A stretch of DNA of 64,000 bases, from NCBI GenBank assembly GCA_951799405.1, contig OX637356.1, positions 8,455,229 through 8,519,228 on the forward strand, given 5' to 3'. Origin of the DNA: Agapetus fuscipes. Its lineage: Eukaryota; Arthropoda; Insecta; Trichoptera; Glossosomatidae. The stretch's first letter is position 1. Each line of letters opens with the position of its first letter. Both the position numbers and the translations under genes were made by a program. Positions 9,865 through 20,334 of this stretch are shown here, one piece after another. The notes under the pieces are model-generated. The model had not been told where the DNA came from and made no database searches. It worked only from the letters and a program-made list of their open reading frames with translations.

Positions 9865-11199
9865 TTACTGTAACAATGGAGAGACATATGGAATCTGAAC
9901 ATTTATCAAGTTTGCATTCTTATTTTTATGGATTTCCAATGCTTCCAATGCCAAAAGTCTACTCACACTACACTCCGAATGCATTATCTCTACACTAGTA
10001 ATGTCAAACGTATGACCTTCACCAATGCAATGATCTGCCATCTCAGAGTGCGCGGATAGACCCCTGAACGCTCTGGAATGCTCTTTAATTCTTGTTTGTA
10101 TAGATCTCCCTGTCTCTCCAATATATACAGCATCACACTGATTACAATTAATTTTATATACCCCCCCCAATTCAAGTCTATCAATTTTGTCTTTATTGTT
10201 AAATAATAATTTACGTAAATTAAAGTTTGTATAGAAGGCCAAATTAAAATTATTTCTTAATATTCTCTGAATTTTATACGACAAATTATTATTAACAAAT
10301 AGGCATTTTCGCCAGGAATCATTGTTGTTTTTAGTTATGATAGGATATATAAATTGTTTATAAAGGTCCTGGCGATCATATTTGTTAATAATTTGTGTAA
10401 CTATATTTTCTTTATAACCATTATTAACAGCAATATCCATAATACAATTATATTCCTTATCATACTCATCTTTATCTAAAGGTAGCACTTTCATTCTATG
10501 TATCATAGAATGAAAGGCTGACATTTTTTGTGAGAATGGATGATTAGATGATGCATGAATTACTGTGTCTGTATACGTAGGCTTCCTGAATATACCAAAT
10601 TTAAACTTCTGATCTATGATTTGAATACTAATATCTAAAAAGTTTAAAATACCCCCCTGTTCAATTTCTAAAGTGAATTGTAAAGATTTATTAAAAGAAT
10701 TCATGAAATTCAAAAATAGATCTAACTGTCTTTTGGAACCGGTCCAAATGCAAAAAATATCGTCCACATATCTATAATAACAAAAAACAAATTTTAATAG
10801 TTGATGATTTGAAGAAAATAACTTATTTTCAAAAGAATCCATATAAATATTACTTAAAAGAGGCGATAATTGATTACCCATAGGTAATGAATTTAAAATT
10901 TTATAAAATTTATCATTAAACATAAAATAATTTTGATTCATGCAAAGTCTCAGCAAATCCATAATTTGTTTCTTCTTTAAAGAATCAATACACTTATCAT
11001 CCAATTTATGTTCCACAATATCAACCACTTCCGAAACAGGTACATTTGTAAATAAATTTTTAACATCAAACGAAACTAGAAGTGGTTTTTTAGGTGGTAT
11101 AACATTTATTAAATTAGTTGTTAATTCTAGAGAATTGTTTATACTATATTTTGACTTAAATATATAAAGATGAATTAAATATGAATAAATAAGAATGAA
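9865..11199 (-). CDS. Penelope-like RT/GIY-YIG endonuclease, N-terminally truncated
   Basis: Open frame from just after a stop at 11200-11202 to a stop at 9865. From the N-terminal side: LVSFDVKNLFTNVP (RT A motif), LPMGNQLSPLLSN (B motif), YRYVDDIFCIW (catalytic YVDD), GGILNFLDIS and FRKPTYTDT, then near the C-terminus GVYKINCNQCDAVYIGETGR and IKEHSRAF of the GIY-YIG endonuclease with a CxxC pair. These are diagnostic of Penelope-like RTs, which lack a separate integrase. The frame is open for about 440 codons; no natural start is visible because the element is truncated, and an initiator is not assigned. It may be a recent insertion, but it cannot make a full protein. Confidence 0.9.
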   Translation of the reverse strand, partial: FILIYSYLIHLYIFKSKYSINNSLELTTNLINVIPPKKPLLVSFDVKNLFTNVPVSEVVDIVEHKLDDKCIDSLKKKQIMDLLRLCMNQNYFMFNDKFYKILNSLPMGNQLSPLLSNIYMDSFENKLFSSNHQLLKFVFCYYRYVDDIFCIWTGSKRQLDLFLNFMNSFNKSLQFTLEIEQGGILNFLDISIQIIDQKFKFGIFRKPTYTDTVIHASSNHPFSQKMSAFHSMIHRMKVLPLDKDEYDKEYNCIMDIAVNNGYKENIVTQIINKYDRQDLYKQFIYPIITKNNNDSWRKCLFVNNNLSYKIQRILRNNFNLAFYTNFNLRKLLFNNKDKIDRLELGGVYKINCNQCDAVYIGETGRSIQTRIKEHSRAFRGLSAHSEMADHCIGEGHTFDITSVEIMHSECSVSRLLALEALEIHKNKNANLINVQIPYVSPLLQ

Positions 11200-11218
11200 T
11201 TATTCATTCTTATTTATT
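11184..11218. repeat. 35-bp palindrome at the Penelope 5' truncation
   Basis: 15-bp arms (AATAAATAAGAATGA and its complement) around 5 bases, exactly where Penelope homology ends. Such a fold could reflect a template switch at truncation. Confidence 0.8.
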
Positions 11219-11560
11219 TTTTTACTAAATACGTTTATTGTATTACTGATTTTTCTCTACTTTCTTTTTGTTTCATTTTATTATTGTTTTTGTTTTTTTC
11301 TTTCCTTCATCAAAAATTTCAACTTTTTCTAAAAATGAACTGGACTTTGTCTCTTTTTCTATAAAAGTTTTTGTTTTTCCTTTGTTCTGTATAGATGGTA
11401 ATTAAATTTTTCAACTTTTGCTTTTACTTTATCATATTTGTATACCCACGCACAGGCTATGCCTATGTGGGTTTCTCTTTAAAGTTTTTTTTTTGAAAAT
11501 GTGTATAATTATCTGTATTGATGAAGAGGAATATTAATAAATAAAAAAAAAAAATAATGG
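11219..11560 (+). mobile_element. possible LINE 3' untranslated region with poly-A
   Basis: No coding frame. A stem-loop (CCCACGCACAGGC ... GCCTATGTGGG, about 11444-11470) is followed by an A-rich tail at about 11540-11555. The arrangement resembles the 3' end of the LINE at 51.7-55 kb, but no protein supports it. Confidence 0.35.
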
Positions 11561-11905
11561 AAACTTTCATTCATGCATATGTCATGCAGGAGTGATGGTC
11601 TGTAGGGGACAATAAAGGATCTACGATGCACATGTGTCTCTGATCACCAACTGAAGAAGTGAGGCTGCGATAAGACCACAAGCTAAATATTTAAAGTAAA
11701 ATTTTGTAAATTACATTTGACTTTGAGTTATTACATGGTAAAAACATTTAAAGAAAACCTCAAAGCACTTATAGAAAAAAATAATGTAGATAAGGTTTTT
11801 TTTTTAAATAAACTCGTAAAAATAAAACTTGATTCGATTTTCAATAGAGAAGGAAGTTTTATATTTTTATTGATTAAACACAATAAAATAATCAAACGTC
11901 TTAGG
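11561..11905. other. no gene seen
   Basis: AT-rich sequence between a possible LINE tail and MITE-F. A 74-codon frame (11717-11941) runs into the foldback repeat and has no recognisable domain. Confidence 0.4.
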
Positions 11906-12153
11906 CCAGTACCCTTAGTACGAGTTGCAAAACTTGAGTAATGTAAAGTTTACGGCAATTATGAAAGAGTGATTTCCCCCAAAATCTGCCGTTTTTGTTT
12001 GTTTAAACTTGATTTTCTTCATCACTGTAACTCTTTTGCTAAGACCATAAAGTGTAAGAAACAAAAACGGCAGATTTTGGGAGAAATCACTCTTTAATTT
12101 TTTCCGTAAGCTTTACTTTTCTCAAGTTTTGCAACTCGTACTAAGGGTACTGG
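11906..12153. mobile_element. MITE-F foldback element
   Basis: About 248 bp that fold on themselves: CCAGTACCCTTAGTACGAGT at the left end matches the complement at the right end, and the arms continue inward through CAAAATCTGCCGTTTTTGTT to a 50-bp unique loop. A second copy lies at 40283-40533 in the other orientation. No coding capacity; a non-autonomous DNA transposon is most likely. Confidence 0.8.
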
Positions 12154-12278
12154 TATTTTCAACGTTAGCTTATTTGACTTAATTAAAACTGATTAAAAAA
12201 AACTGCCCACACGCTTGGCATAAGTGCTTCCTTTTAATTATTATAAAATCACAATGTCAACATTGAAAATACAGGACC
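12152..12278. mobile_element. MITE-G copy
   Basis: About 127 bp with terminal inverted repeats GGTATTTTCAACGTTAGC and its near-complement (AACATTGAAAATACAGG). A second copy is at 17839-17963. It abuts MITE-F. Confidence 0.7.
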
Positions 12279-12420
12279 TTAATTTATTTCAGATTATATT
12301 AGAATAAACTGCAGGATTGTGACCGGTCTGCAGCTGTTTTCATTTTAAATGTTTCACTATCGTGTAAGCAGCTGTATTCATTAGAGCTTTTCTACTACTC
12401 TAGTGTAAGCACCAGTGACT

Positions 12421-12550
12421 CAAGTATAAACTTAACGTCTAAACTCAACATTAGCGTATACCCTAAAATATATGCAAGCTAAAACAGCGCCTCTAGATAA
12501 CGTTTTAGTTTCCATAACATTTAGGTTAAACGCAATGGGAAATGTTAAGC
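12421..12550. mobile_element. MITE-H copy, diverged
   Basis: CAAGTATAAACTTAACG at the left, the internal phrase ACAGCGCCTCTAGATAACG, and an imperfect mirrored right half. See the copy at 24306 for the clean version. Confidence 0.55.
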
Positions 12551-12657
12551 GTTTTTACTGCAAGCTGTGTCCTTACAACTAAGTTGTAGTAAGTGCTTAG
12601 TAGTTTAGTCATCTCTATTAGTGAACGATACATTTGGGTCAGCATGTATTTCAGTAC

Positions 12658-12796
12658 TCCGAGTATAAAACATACCTCTATTGCGTAAATCGATAAATGT
12701 ATGAAAACTAAATCAATATCTAGGAGTGCTGTCGTAAATTCCATATATTTTCAATGAAAGTAATCGAGGTGAGTTCACGCATGTTTTATACTTGAA
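12658..12796. mobile_element. MITE-H copy
   Basis: Starts CCGAGTATAAAACATACCTC and ends ATGTTTTATACTTG, with arms that pair through TTGCGTAAATCGATAAATGT. About 139 bp. Confidence 0.75.
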
Positions 12797-12799
12797 TAC

Positions 12800-13104
12800 A
12801 GGAGTTCAATAATGTAAAAAGACTAAAAAAATCCATCAATAGGAAATGCCTTAGTAAGTATATACATATAATACTAAAGTATGAATATGGTTTGAACATT
12901 ATATAAAAGCATTTGATTCGTAGCTGAACGACGGATCAACATTTTTGTATGTTGATTTTGTTGATTTTCTTTATCATTATCAGAAAACTAATAAATGGAA
13001 AAGAATATTTTTTTAAATCTTTATTACTGCGTTTTTTATAATTTTCTTTATATAACTTTTGAAAAATCTATTTCTAAAGGGTGTTTATTTCAAACACAAA
13101 ATAA
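12800..13104. other. no gene seen
   Basis: AT-rich; no recognised repeat or coding signal. Confidence 0.4.
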
Positions 13105-13265
13105 AAATACAGGCACTATAAGGCCAGCCCCCTCAACTGTGAAAATAAACACGTTCCATAGGCCAGATACAACCCCTTCGGTGATAACGAGGAAAGGAGT
13201 TGTTCTATACGTACAGTTTAGTAGCGTCGTTACGTTGCAACGCCCAGAATATAGGCAAATCAGTG
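13105..13265 (+). mobile_element. SINE-B 3' fragment
   Basis: Contains AAGGCCAGCCCCCTCAACTG, GTGAAAATAAAC, ACCCCTTCGGTGATAACG and the terminal GTCGTTACGTTGCAACGC. Confidence 0.65.
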
Positions 13266-13479
13266 CAGTATTTTAACATGATGTCAAAAATCCTAAATAA
13301 TAGATTTTCTTTGAACAAATATCAGCTTATTCATAAGAAGGTTTTAATTTCTAAACCAGTATAAAGTCGGTTTTCCCATACTAACAGCTGGGTTAACTTT
13401 GGTTTTGGGTTCAACCAATCTAATGAATAAGGCCGTTAGAACCTGTCATTTAAAAGTCTATAAATAATTCGCTCTTCAA

Positions 13480-13585
13480 TCGCCTTACCTGTGAAAATAA
13501 ACAGTTTCCACAGGCCACATGCGACCTCTTCGGAGTGAACGCGGTAAGAAGTTGCACTGTTTGTGTAGCTTCGTTCCGTAACTTT
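13480..13585 (+). mobile_element. SINE-B 3' fragment
   Basis: CCTTACCTGTGAAAATAAAC, CCACATGCGACCTCTTCGG and AACGCGGTAAGAAGTTGCAC, ending GTGTAGCTTCGTTCCG. Confidence 0.75.
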
Positions 13586-13969
13586 TAAAATATGCAAGTT
13601 TATTAGTTGTAAGTAAATCAATCATTTTGTCAGTAACTGTAACAATACATGATTTATTAGAATCGTCCAAACAAACTAAGGTAGTCTTAAAGCGTCATTA
13701 CGCAAGTCCGGACTAACGAGACGCTACATAAATCAATCGCTCCTATTCCGGCCGGCATACGCTACAATACTTGAGCATTGTCTTAAGTGCTCAGACTCAT
13801 TTGTCGTAGTCGACTTACCGGCAAGTCCGTTTCAAATTACCTATACACAAAGCTACAACTTGTATTTAGCAGTGGCGAAGGGTGCAATTTTTTTTCAAAG
13901 GGTCGCTAAAATAATCTATAATCTAGGTTGCACAGTTACATTAAAATAAAAGGCTCATTATTAACATTT

Positions 13970-14206
13970 GAGGTTCATTTGTACCTCATAATGCAGACCC
14001 GGTTTCAAGGAAAGGCGGTAGGATTTGCTAAAGAAAAAAAAAGAAAAAAAAAAGTGTAGGTACATTCATTTTAAGCTTCGTTTATTTTGTAAAAACACGT
14101 TATGCAGCAAGTGTAAGCGCGAGCTTATACGTGCCTTCTTGTGGGCATAAACTAGATATGAGCTTTAAATGCCAATGTATCTTTGCAGCTTAGATTAAAG
14201 ATTATA
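13970..14206 (+). mobile_element. SINE-C copy with A-rich expansion
   Basis: CTCATAATGCAGACCCGGTT, an AAGAAAAAAAA tract, GTGTAAGCGCGAGCTTATAC, TTGTGGGCATAAAC and the tail CTTAGATTAAAGATTATAC. Confidence 0.7.
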
Positions 14207-14214
14207 CAAGGCTC

Positions 14215-14362
14215 AAATTAAATGTATGCAAGCAGACACTTAGATGTTCACGCTTACACATAGTGCATGTGTACTTACAAAATAAACGAAACGTCACATG
14301 AATATATAAACCTTAAAACTCCTGCCAGGTCGCTTTGAAACCGAGGTGGCATTAGCAAGATA
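14215..14362 (-). mobile_element. SINE-C fragment
   Basis: Minus-strand copy abutting the previous one: GCAAGCAGACACTTAG, TTACACATAGTGCATGTG, CCTGCCAGGTCGCTTTG. Lacks the 5' end. Confidence 0.65.
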
Positions 14363-14430
14363 CAACAAGCAATAATAAACTTTATTAATATTTGTAAGGG
14401 TTTGGTGGTTTACACAGTGAAAGTCCATTG

Positions 14431-14633
14431 TATATTAATCAAATTAACAAAGTTCCAATTCACTTTTTACAATTCTATTTCTGTCTAGCACTTTCGCCTA
14501 CAAGGCATCATCAGGACAATCAAATTTGTCCTGTTTATCAAGATTGTCCTGATGATGCCTTGTAGGCGAAAGTGCTAGACAGAAATAAAACTGTAAAAAG
14601 TGAATTGGAACTTTACTAATTTGATTAATATAA
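14431..14633. mobile_element. Penelope-type terminus in foldback form
   Basis: Two arms of about 90 bp (14431-14520 and 14543-14633) are near-perfect reverse complements around a 22-bp spacer. Each arm carries the motif CTGATGATGCC, loop, AGGCGAAAG (minus strand at about 14487-14513, plus strand at about 14550-14572). The outer arm TTCACTTTTTACA resembles the terminus of the Penelope-like element at 9.2 kb. Two termini joined head to head, without RT sequence. Confidence 0.75.
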
Positions 14634-16289
14634 ACGGGGTTCCCTTCTGAAAAATCTCAGCCTTCGCCACTGCTAGTTGGTTAACCCTTATAGGTATAAC
14701 TTGTAGCTAGTTTAGCTATTCATGTACAACTTGCAGTTATAGGTAAAATTTGAAGTAAGTTACCTGTATAATGTAGGTTAAACATGTAGTTAGTTAGCTA
14801 TTTAGATATAGCTCGAAGCTAGTTGCAGCTTATTGTTTGCCTTCAAGCACTTAAAGGTTCGATATTCGAATGGGTTTTGTAAACGTTCGAATTCGCCTTC
14901 CAATATATTCGAACATTGTGAAAATGCATAATTTTCATTGAAAGCATGCTACTTCCGAGTTGTCAATGATGCTATCATTCATTGAAGTTGGTACCTACTA
15001 ATATGCTTTCGTACTTTTTTCAAATTTTCGTAGATCAATTTTTATTTTCAAGAATTTGTGATATATCTATTAAAATAAAACCAACTTGAAGAATAAAGAT
15101 TAAAAAAAACACACACAATGTGATTGATAACATTGAACAGTGATATTGATAATATTAAAGACTTCTCACAGATTTTGACGATCTCAAATTTTATAAATCT
15201 TTATAAAGCTTTAAATTTTCATTCAACATAGAAAACAAAGTAACCAAGAATGGTTTATTTAAAAAACTAATAAGTACCTTAGTGAACACACTAAGAAATA
15301 GAGGAAAACGTATTTGAATAGGTTAAAAACATTTATCAGATTTAAAAAGAAAAATCACCCGAGTAACTTTCTGAAACAGCTCACAGGACGTCTTCATCTC
15401 TTCCATACATTTTACTACAAAATGGCATTTACCCTCGTGTTTTAGTTATTTGCCTTGCCCTATAGAACCAATCTGCATAGGTACTTTGTTATTAAGTGAA
15501 TATTTCGGTACTAGCGTGTATCCAGTTGCCATTCCGCTAGGTGAGCCAGTACCTCCGCAGATGTGTCTCCACTTTGTTATGTCCTTGCACACATCTATCA
15601 TCTCCTCGACATTCATCAGTCTCTTTATGCATGCTCTTATCTTTTTCTCGTTCTGTATATTTCAGTAAGCGCCTTATCTAAATCATCCAGTCAAATATAA
15701 ACATATCGTTTCAGCATTCGAATTATTTATTTATGCAATTTTCGAATAGTTTTCGAATTTACCCAACTCTATTGGAAAGAATGCTGCAATATTGTAGTTA
15801 TAGTTTCTATATTGAAGCTCCTGCAACTGAATTACAGTACAACAATAGTTCGAAACGGCGCGTAGCAAGTATTCCAATTAGTTGAACTCGAATTACATGC
15901 GCTAGTTTTCGAATTTTACGAATAAATAAATAAACTTTTAACAACACCCATGTCTAATGAACGCTTGTTCAAATGAGAAATTTTAACAATTTGTTTAACA
16001 ATCAAAACGGTACGTGATCCTGAAATATTGGTTTTAAAATTATACAATGTGATCATTTGAAATGAAAATTCGTTAGTTTAAGTAAGCTAATACACATAGG
16101 TATACTAGACATACTCGTCTCTACTAATATTTTCATCCATGAATGAGTCTATTGTTTTTTTTTGTACGTTCACTTTTGACAACGTCATCCCTGTTTAGTT
16201 TTATTGTTTTAGATTTTTTGCTTTTTTGACTACCTACTGCTAATTCAAAATAAATAAATGAATTACACCTCTACATCTCTTTCTGAGCA
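14634..16289. other. long stretch without a gene
   Basis: AT-rich. A segment at about 15530-15640 (GTACCTCCGCAGATGTGTCT and following) recurs at about 19386-19500, so it belongs to an unnamed dispersed repeat. No other coding or repeat signal recognised. Confidence 0.45.
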
Positions 16290-16500
16290 TAGAAAGAGAT
16301 TACTCTCAAGCAATACCCAGTTGCTGTAAAGTTAGATTGACCTTTGATGACCGGTCTTTATAAAGATACGAGTAAATGAATTTTTTCACTTAGCGAAGAG
16401 AATATTAAATGACAATTTTATTGTGCTCCGCTGATATTGAACTTCTCAACTTCAAAAATCCAATCAGAAGTCAGAAGCGTTAACCACTAGACTAGATTGA
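16290..16500 (-). mobile_element. SINE-A copy, diverged
   Basis: Contains AAGCAATACCCAGTTGCTGT, TGACCGGTCTTTATAAAG, TTAGCGAAGAGAA and a decayed tRNA head (TTGTGCTCCGCTGATATTGA), minus strand. Confidence 0.7.
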
Positions 16501-16878
16501 TTGTTATTTTTTCTTGAAAAATACCGTTTTCATGCAATTTTCTAACATTAGCAGTGACATATATCACATTCTGAGAAATTTCTGCATTTCGGACTGCCCG
16601 CCAATTTTCGTTGTGCAAGTACCCACAGTTCTTGCTTGCATATTTTAACAGATGTGCATTTTCGCAAGATTTCGTTATAGCATCTTCGAATTCTTCTGCA
16701 AATGTTGGTCAATGCCGTATTGTGCAAAATGTGAGAGATGTATTCGCACAAGTAAATACATTCAAGACAAAATAGACTTTCAAACAGTTAATCATAGAGA
16801 ATGTTTTCAAAAACATAGAATAAGATATGTGTTACGAGTATAAAAAGTTACATAAACTCTCTGTGAAATTAAAATACA

Positions 16879-17724
16879 GATCTCAGGGCTGTCAGCCGTT
16901 GGGGCACTGACAACCTTGTAGAGTTCAACATCAAAAAGACTCAAGCATGTCTGATATCCTTAAAGAGGATTCCAAACAACTATCTCCCAACTTTCGACAA
17001 TGTCTCCCTCTCTAACCATGAACACTTAAATCTTCTTGGTGTTTCTCTGTCATCAGAGTTAAAATACCATGATGCTATTGAGTCTCGCACAACTTCCGCT
17101 TTCCGGCGACTCGGCATATTATACAGAGCTCGTAGGTTTTTTACTTCAGCCCAATTATTGACTCTGTATAAATCCCAAATCCGCCCCATTATCGAATATG
17201 GCAGCCATCTCTGGTGTGGTATGTCCAAGAAGTTGAGTGACCAACTTGATTCTGTGCAAAGGAGGGCAGTGAGGTTGATCAATGATCCTTCTCTGACATC
17301 CGATCTGCAGCCGCTCCAGCACAGAAGAAAGGTTGGAATGCTCAGTCTTTTTTATCGATATTACCACGGAGCTTGTTCTAATGAGCTCCATTCATTAATC
17401 CCTCCCCCTCTCATTTCAGAAAGGGAAACTCGTAGTACGACTCTCATTCATCCCTTTGCAGTCGATCTCAAAACTATGAGAACTTGGCGTTTTCATGACT
17501 CATTCCTTTGCCAAACTGCCCGCTTATGGAATGGTCTACCAGTATCTGTGTTCCCTTCCCAATTTAATCCGGTTTTATTCAAAACCAACATCAATCACCA
17601 CTTCCTTGCAGCGCCTCACGACAGAACCAAGAACTCAAGCAACACCTCTGCGGCACCCTTCCAGGGTGACATAGACCCCCAAGACTCTCAAGAATTGGGG
17701 AGCCTCCCGCACAGGATTCCTTAA
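16879..17724 (+). pseudogene. LINE-J C-terminal RT fragment
   Basis: Open frame of about 281 codons from the truncation point to TAA at 17722-17724. It begins inside the RT thumb (VEFNIKKTQACLIS, HLNLLGVSLSSELKY) and runs through LYKSQIRPIIEYGSHLWCG, SVQRRAVRLINDP, HRRKVGMLSLFYRYYHG and CQTARLWNGLPVSVFP to the C-terminus. These are the Jockey-group ORF2 C-terminal signatures. A poly-A run follows directly (17725-17740). The missing N-terminal endonuclease and RT core are typical of 5' truncation during target-primed reverse transcription. No in-frame stop, so the insertion is young or the fragment slow to decay. Confidence 0.9.
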
Positions 17725-17740
17725 AAAAAAAAAAAAAAAG
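17725..17740 (+). repeat. LINE-J poly-A tail
   Basis: A-run starting one base after the LINE-J stop codon. Confidence 0.85.
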
Positions 17741-17838
17741 TATTTAATATGCGACGGCATTCCTTGTGAATGATTTAGTTTTCATACATTTTTTTCTATT
17801 TACGCGATTGAAGAGAGTTCACGTTATATTTTTTACTG

Positions 17839-17963
17839 CCTGGTATTTCAACGTTAGCATGTGTGACTTTAAAAATATAAAAAAAATACTCAATTGTTTG
17901 ATATAAGTGCGTCCTTTTTCATTCAGTATAAAGTCGCTATGCTAACGTTGAAAATACGGGACC
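17839..17963. mobile_element. MITE-G copy
   Basis: Starts CCTGGTATTTCAACGTTAGC and ends GCTAACGTTGAAAATACGGG; about 125 bp, better terminal pairing than the copy at 12152. Confidence 0.8.
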
Positions 17964-18746
17964 TAAGGATAGATAGTGGGTAGGTTAAATGAGGAACGAA
18001 AAGCGAATCATACCTACAAGGAAATATTTAGGAGAAAAAGATTCGATGACAAAAATCACCATGGTGTCAGAAATGGTAGTTTATTAGTGCTAGTTTAAGA
18101 GTAGTATGTACCCTAAACCTGTCGTTTTATAAAAAACAAAAAATACAGAAAGTTTAGAAAAACTGTTTCTGAGAAAATAAAATAAAAATAAAAATGAAAT
18201 TTCAGGTTTTTCGTATTTTTTAAAAAACTATTCACATTATCAAAAATCGGCTTCTTGCGAGACTCATAAATACAATTATAGTTCTTTAATTATAGAGAAA
18301 AAAATATTTCCAAAATATAACACATAAAAGACAACGAAAAAACTGTGAGAAAAAACGCGTTTTTTTTTAAATATTTATTTGTGGTGACATTTTTTAAATT
18401 TTATTTTCTTTAAATCTTTTTAATTTTAGATAAATACAAAATAAACACGGCAGATTTTTTTCATCACTGTCACTTTTTTACAAAGAGCAAATAAAAACGA
18501 CAGGTATAGGGTAGGTACATAGCGCCCATAGAAAAATTGGACTTCTTTTCTCGAATTTTATATTGTAAAGAAATAAGAGAAAACTCAAATTAATATACGA
18601 ACCCAGCATAATGTGCTTATCCCCATCACTGTGGAATGCTGTCGTTACAGCGCGCTTATGAAAAATGCTTTTGTGTTCGGATCTTTTACCTGGGCTCCTG
18701 CAAAAATGCCTGGCACCATATCACCTGGTTCATATACGGCATTTAA
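17964..18746. other. no gene seen
   Basis: AT-rich. The stretch at about 18420-18520 has phrases of the MITE-F interior (ACGGCAGATTTT, TTCATCACTGTCAC) and may be a decayed copy. Confidence 0.4.
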
Positions 18747-18886
18747 CCCCTGGAGTGCCAGTGATTTTCTGGCATAGCAGTATTTCATGCGATTTTTGAT
18801 CTTATTGCTGTGTAACAACTAAAGAAAAATGAAAAAAATCGCATTTAGTACTATGAGCGTAGATCCACGTTCGGGCGCTCGAGGGG
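18747..18886. mobile_element. piggyBac-type MITE, 140 bp, with TTAA
   Basis: Flanked by TTAA on both sides (18743-18746 and 18887-18890). The ends pair as CCCCTGGAGTGCC against CCCCTCGAGCGCC (11 of 13). A TTAA duplication with CCC-type ends is the signature of piggyBac-family transposition. No coding capacity. Confidence 0.8.
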
Positions 18887-19034
18887 TTAAGCGATGAGAC
18901 TTCACATTCCGACGTACTAAAGACTTCAGATATTAAAGAGCGCGTAGAGTATAGTAAAGTGAAGTCACACATACAACAACACCTGTTGAAGAGTGCTACT
19001 GTGTCCTGTAGCCGTCCCACTTGGGGTGGCTGGT

Positions 19035-19380
19035 AATAATAATAATAATAATATTAGGATGATTTATTTGGTGAGCGCTGTTTTTATGTGCATAACACCT
19101 CAAGAGCCCTCTGCGAGCTTGGTCGTCGCTGTAGAAAGCGCCAATTCTCAAGCAAAACCCAGTTGCTGTAAGGCTGGATGGACCTTCAGTGACCGGTCTT
19201 TGGTAAACATTGACTATTAACTTATAACTCTATGTTGGTAAAGGAATATGATTTTTTCAACCCAGCGAAGAGCAAATTTGAAAATAAAAATGGTATATTT
19301 TTTGTGCTCCGCCGGGATTCGAACCCACAACCTTCCCATTCTGACTCCGCAGTGTTACCACTGAGCTACGGACCGGTCAG
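19035..19380 (-). mobile_element. SINE-A full copy with tRNA head
   Basis: Minus strand: the tRNA-like head (19305-19378) carries an A-box region TAGCTCAGTGGTAAC and a perfect B box GGTTCGAATCC, so it has an RNA polymerase III promoter layout. A 260-bp body follows (GCGAAGAGCA, GACCGGT, CAGCAACTGGG, AAGCGACGACCAAGC in other copies) and a 3' tail of TTA repeats (19035-19055 on the plus strand as TAA repeats). The cloverleaf is imperfect and the body is shared by several copies, so this is a SINE and not a tRNA gene. Confidence 0.88.
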
Positions 19381-19385
19381 TAGGT

Positions 19386-19610
19386 ACGGTACCTCTGCAG
19401 ATGCGTCTCCACTTCTTTTGTGTCCTCTTGCATACATCTTTCATCTAAGGACTGAGGACATTGCTGTCTTCTAGAAGCCATGGCGCCCTTGAGATGGTCC
19501 TGGACCATTAAATTCCGCCACAGGAAACAAATCATCCATCATCAATCAATTTATTCAATATTCATCACTTCCCTCATACATACTCTTGTCTTATTTTCAC
19601 TCTGCAGGTT
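19386..19610. repeat. unnamed dispersed repeat
   Basis: GTACCTCTGCAGATGCGTCT and the following CATACATCTTTCATC match 15530-15600. No coding identity established. Confidence 0.4.
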
Positions 19611-19623
19611 CCATTATTCCGCT

Positions 19624-19797
19624 TCTAAGCTACACATATAGTGTATCATCCTGCCACGTTTTCCCTGAATTGTCGAATGTCGCGAGTGAACATTAAGTAA
19701 ATCAATATTTTCTCAGGTAAGAGGGCCGGCCTCACGCCAACCACTTCAGTTGAAGTGGGGGTTTCCCAGCTCCTGAGGGAGCTGGTTCTGGAACCCA
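19624..19797 (-). mobile_element. SINE-B 3' half
   Basis: Minus strand; plus-strand reading shows AAGCTACACATATAGTG, GGGCCGGCCTCACGCCAACC and CAGCTCCTGAGGGAGCTGG. Confidence 0.8.
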
Positions 19798-19940
19798 ACA
19801 TAACGACTAGATCAGTGTTTTTTGTTCATTTAGAAATTCTCGCTAATGCACTCAATTTGTCAGACTAACGTTTTGTATGCAATATCAGAATTTTGTTTAT
19901 TTTTTATTTTTTACTTTTATATTATTCCTTGTTACAGTCT

Positions 19941-20334
19941 ATATCGACGGTTAAAAGGCAGTAGGGCATAAGCGACATAAGCTAAATTGTTCAGGAAAGC
20001 TGTTTAAAGCTTGAGATTGCAGAAAAATGGCATTAATTTTTTATTTTTCATCATAATCGTTAAAATCAAAACAACTCTAAAATAAATAAAAATGAGGCCA
20101 TTTATTGGCATTCCTATTCATGTGGTTTTACGATTTTTTTGTCACAAGCGCCTTTAGGACAAAAAAGGCCAAAATCTTGTCGGTTACACCAAAACCATAC
20201 TTCGAAAACGCGGTTGTTTGCTTGGGCATAAACAACACAAAAATCATAATAGAGCTATGGGAGTTAGCGCATTAGAAAGAGCGGAAAATCATCATCTCTT
20301 TTTTGACCAAAATGTCGCTTTTAACCGTCGATAT
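19941..20334. mobile_element. MITE-K copy, 394 bp
   Basis: 17-bp perfect terminal inverted repeat ATATCGACGGTTAAAAG (19941-19957 against 20318-20334). A second copy with the same interior (TTTAGGACAAAAAAGGCCA, GTCGGTTACACCAAAACCAT) is at 39349-39773. The 62-codon frame inside is not conserved in the second copy. Superfamily unknown; a TA duplication is possible. Confidence 0.8.

Larger units (their letters stand above)
9180..11199 (-). mobile_element. Penelope-like element, 5'-truncated
   Basis: On the minus strand a reading frame with RT and a GIY-YIG endonuclease (9865-11199) is followed by an AT-rich 3' untranslated region and a terminal hammerhead-like motif at 9241-9270. The combination defines Penelope-like elements. 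The 5' end is missing: the RT is recognisable from its A motif, but about half of a usual ~800-residue protein is absent, and homology fades near 11165. The 3' region contains a long A-run on the plus strand (9362-9420). Confidence 0.9.

Noticed and set aside
19305..19378. tRNA-like sequence with A and B boxes
   Set aside because: It is the head of SINE-A with a repeated non-tRNA body downstream; the cloverleaf is imperfect. Same reasoning for 23168-23241, 26968-27045, 48225-48305 and 57938-58009.
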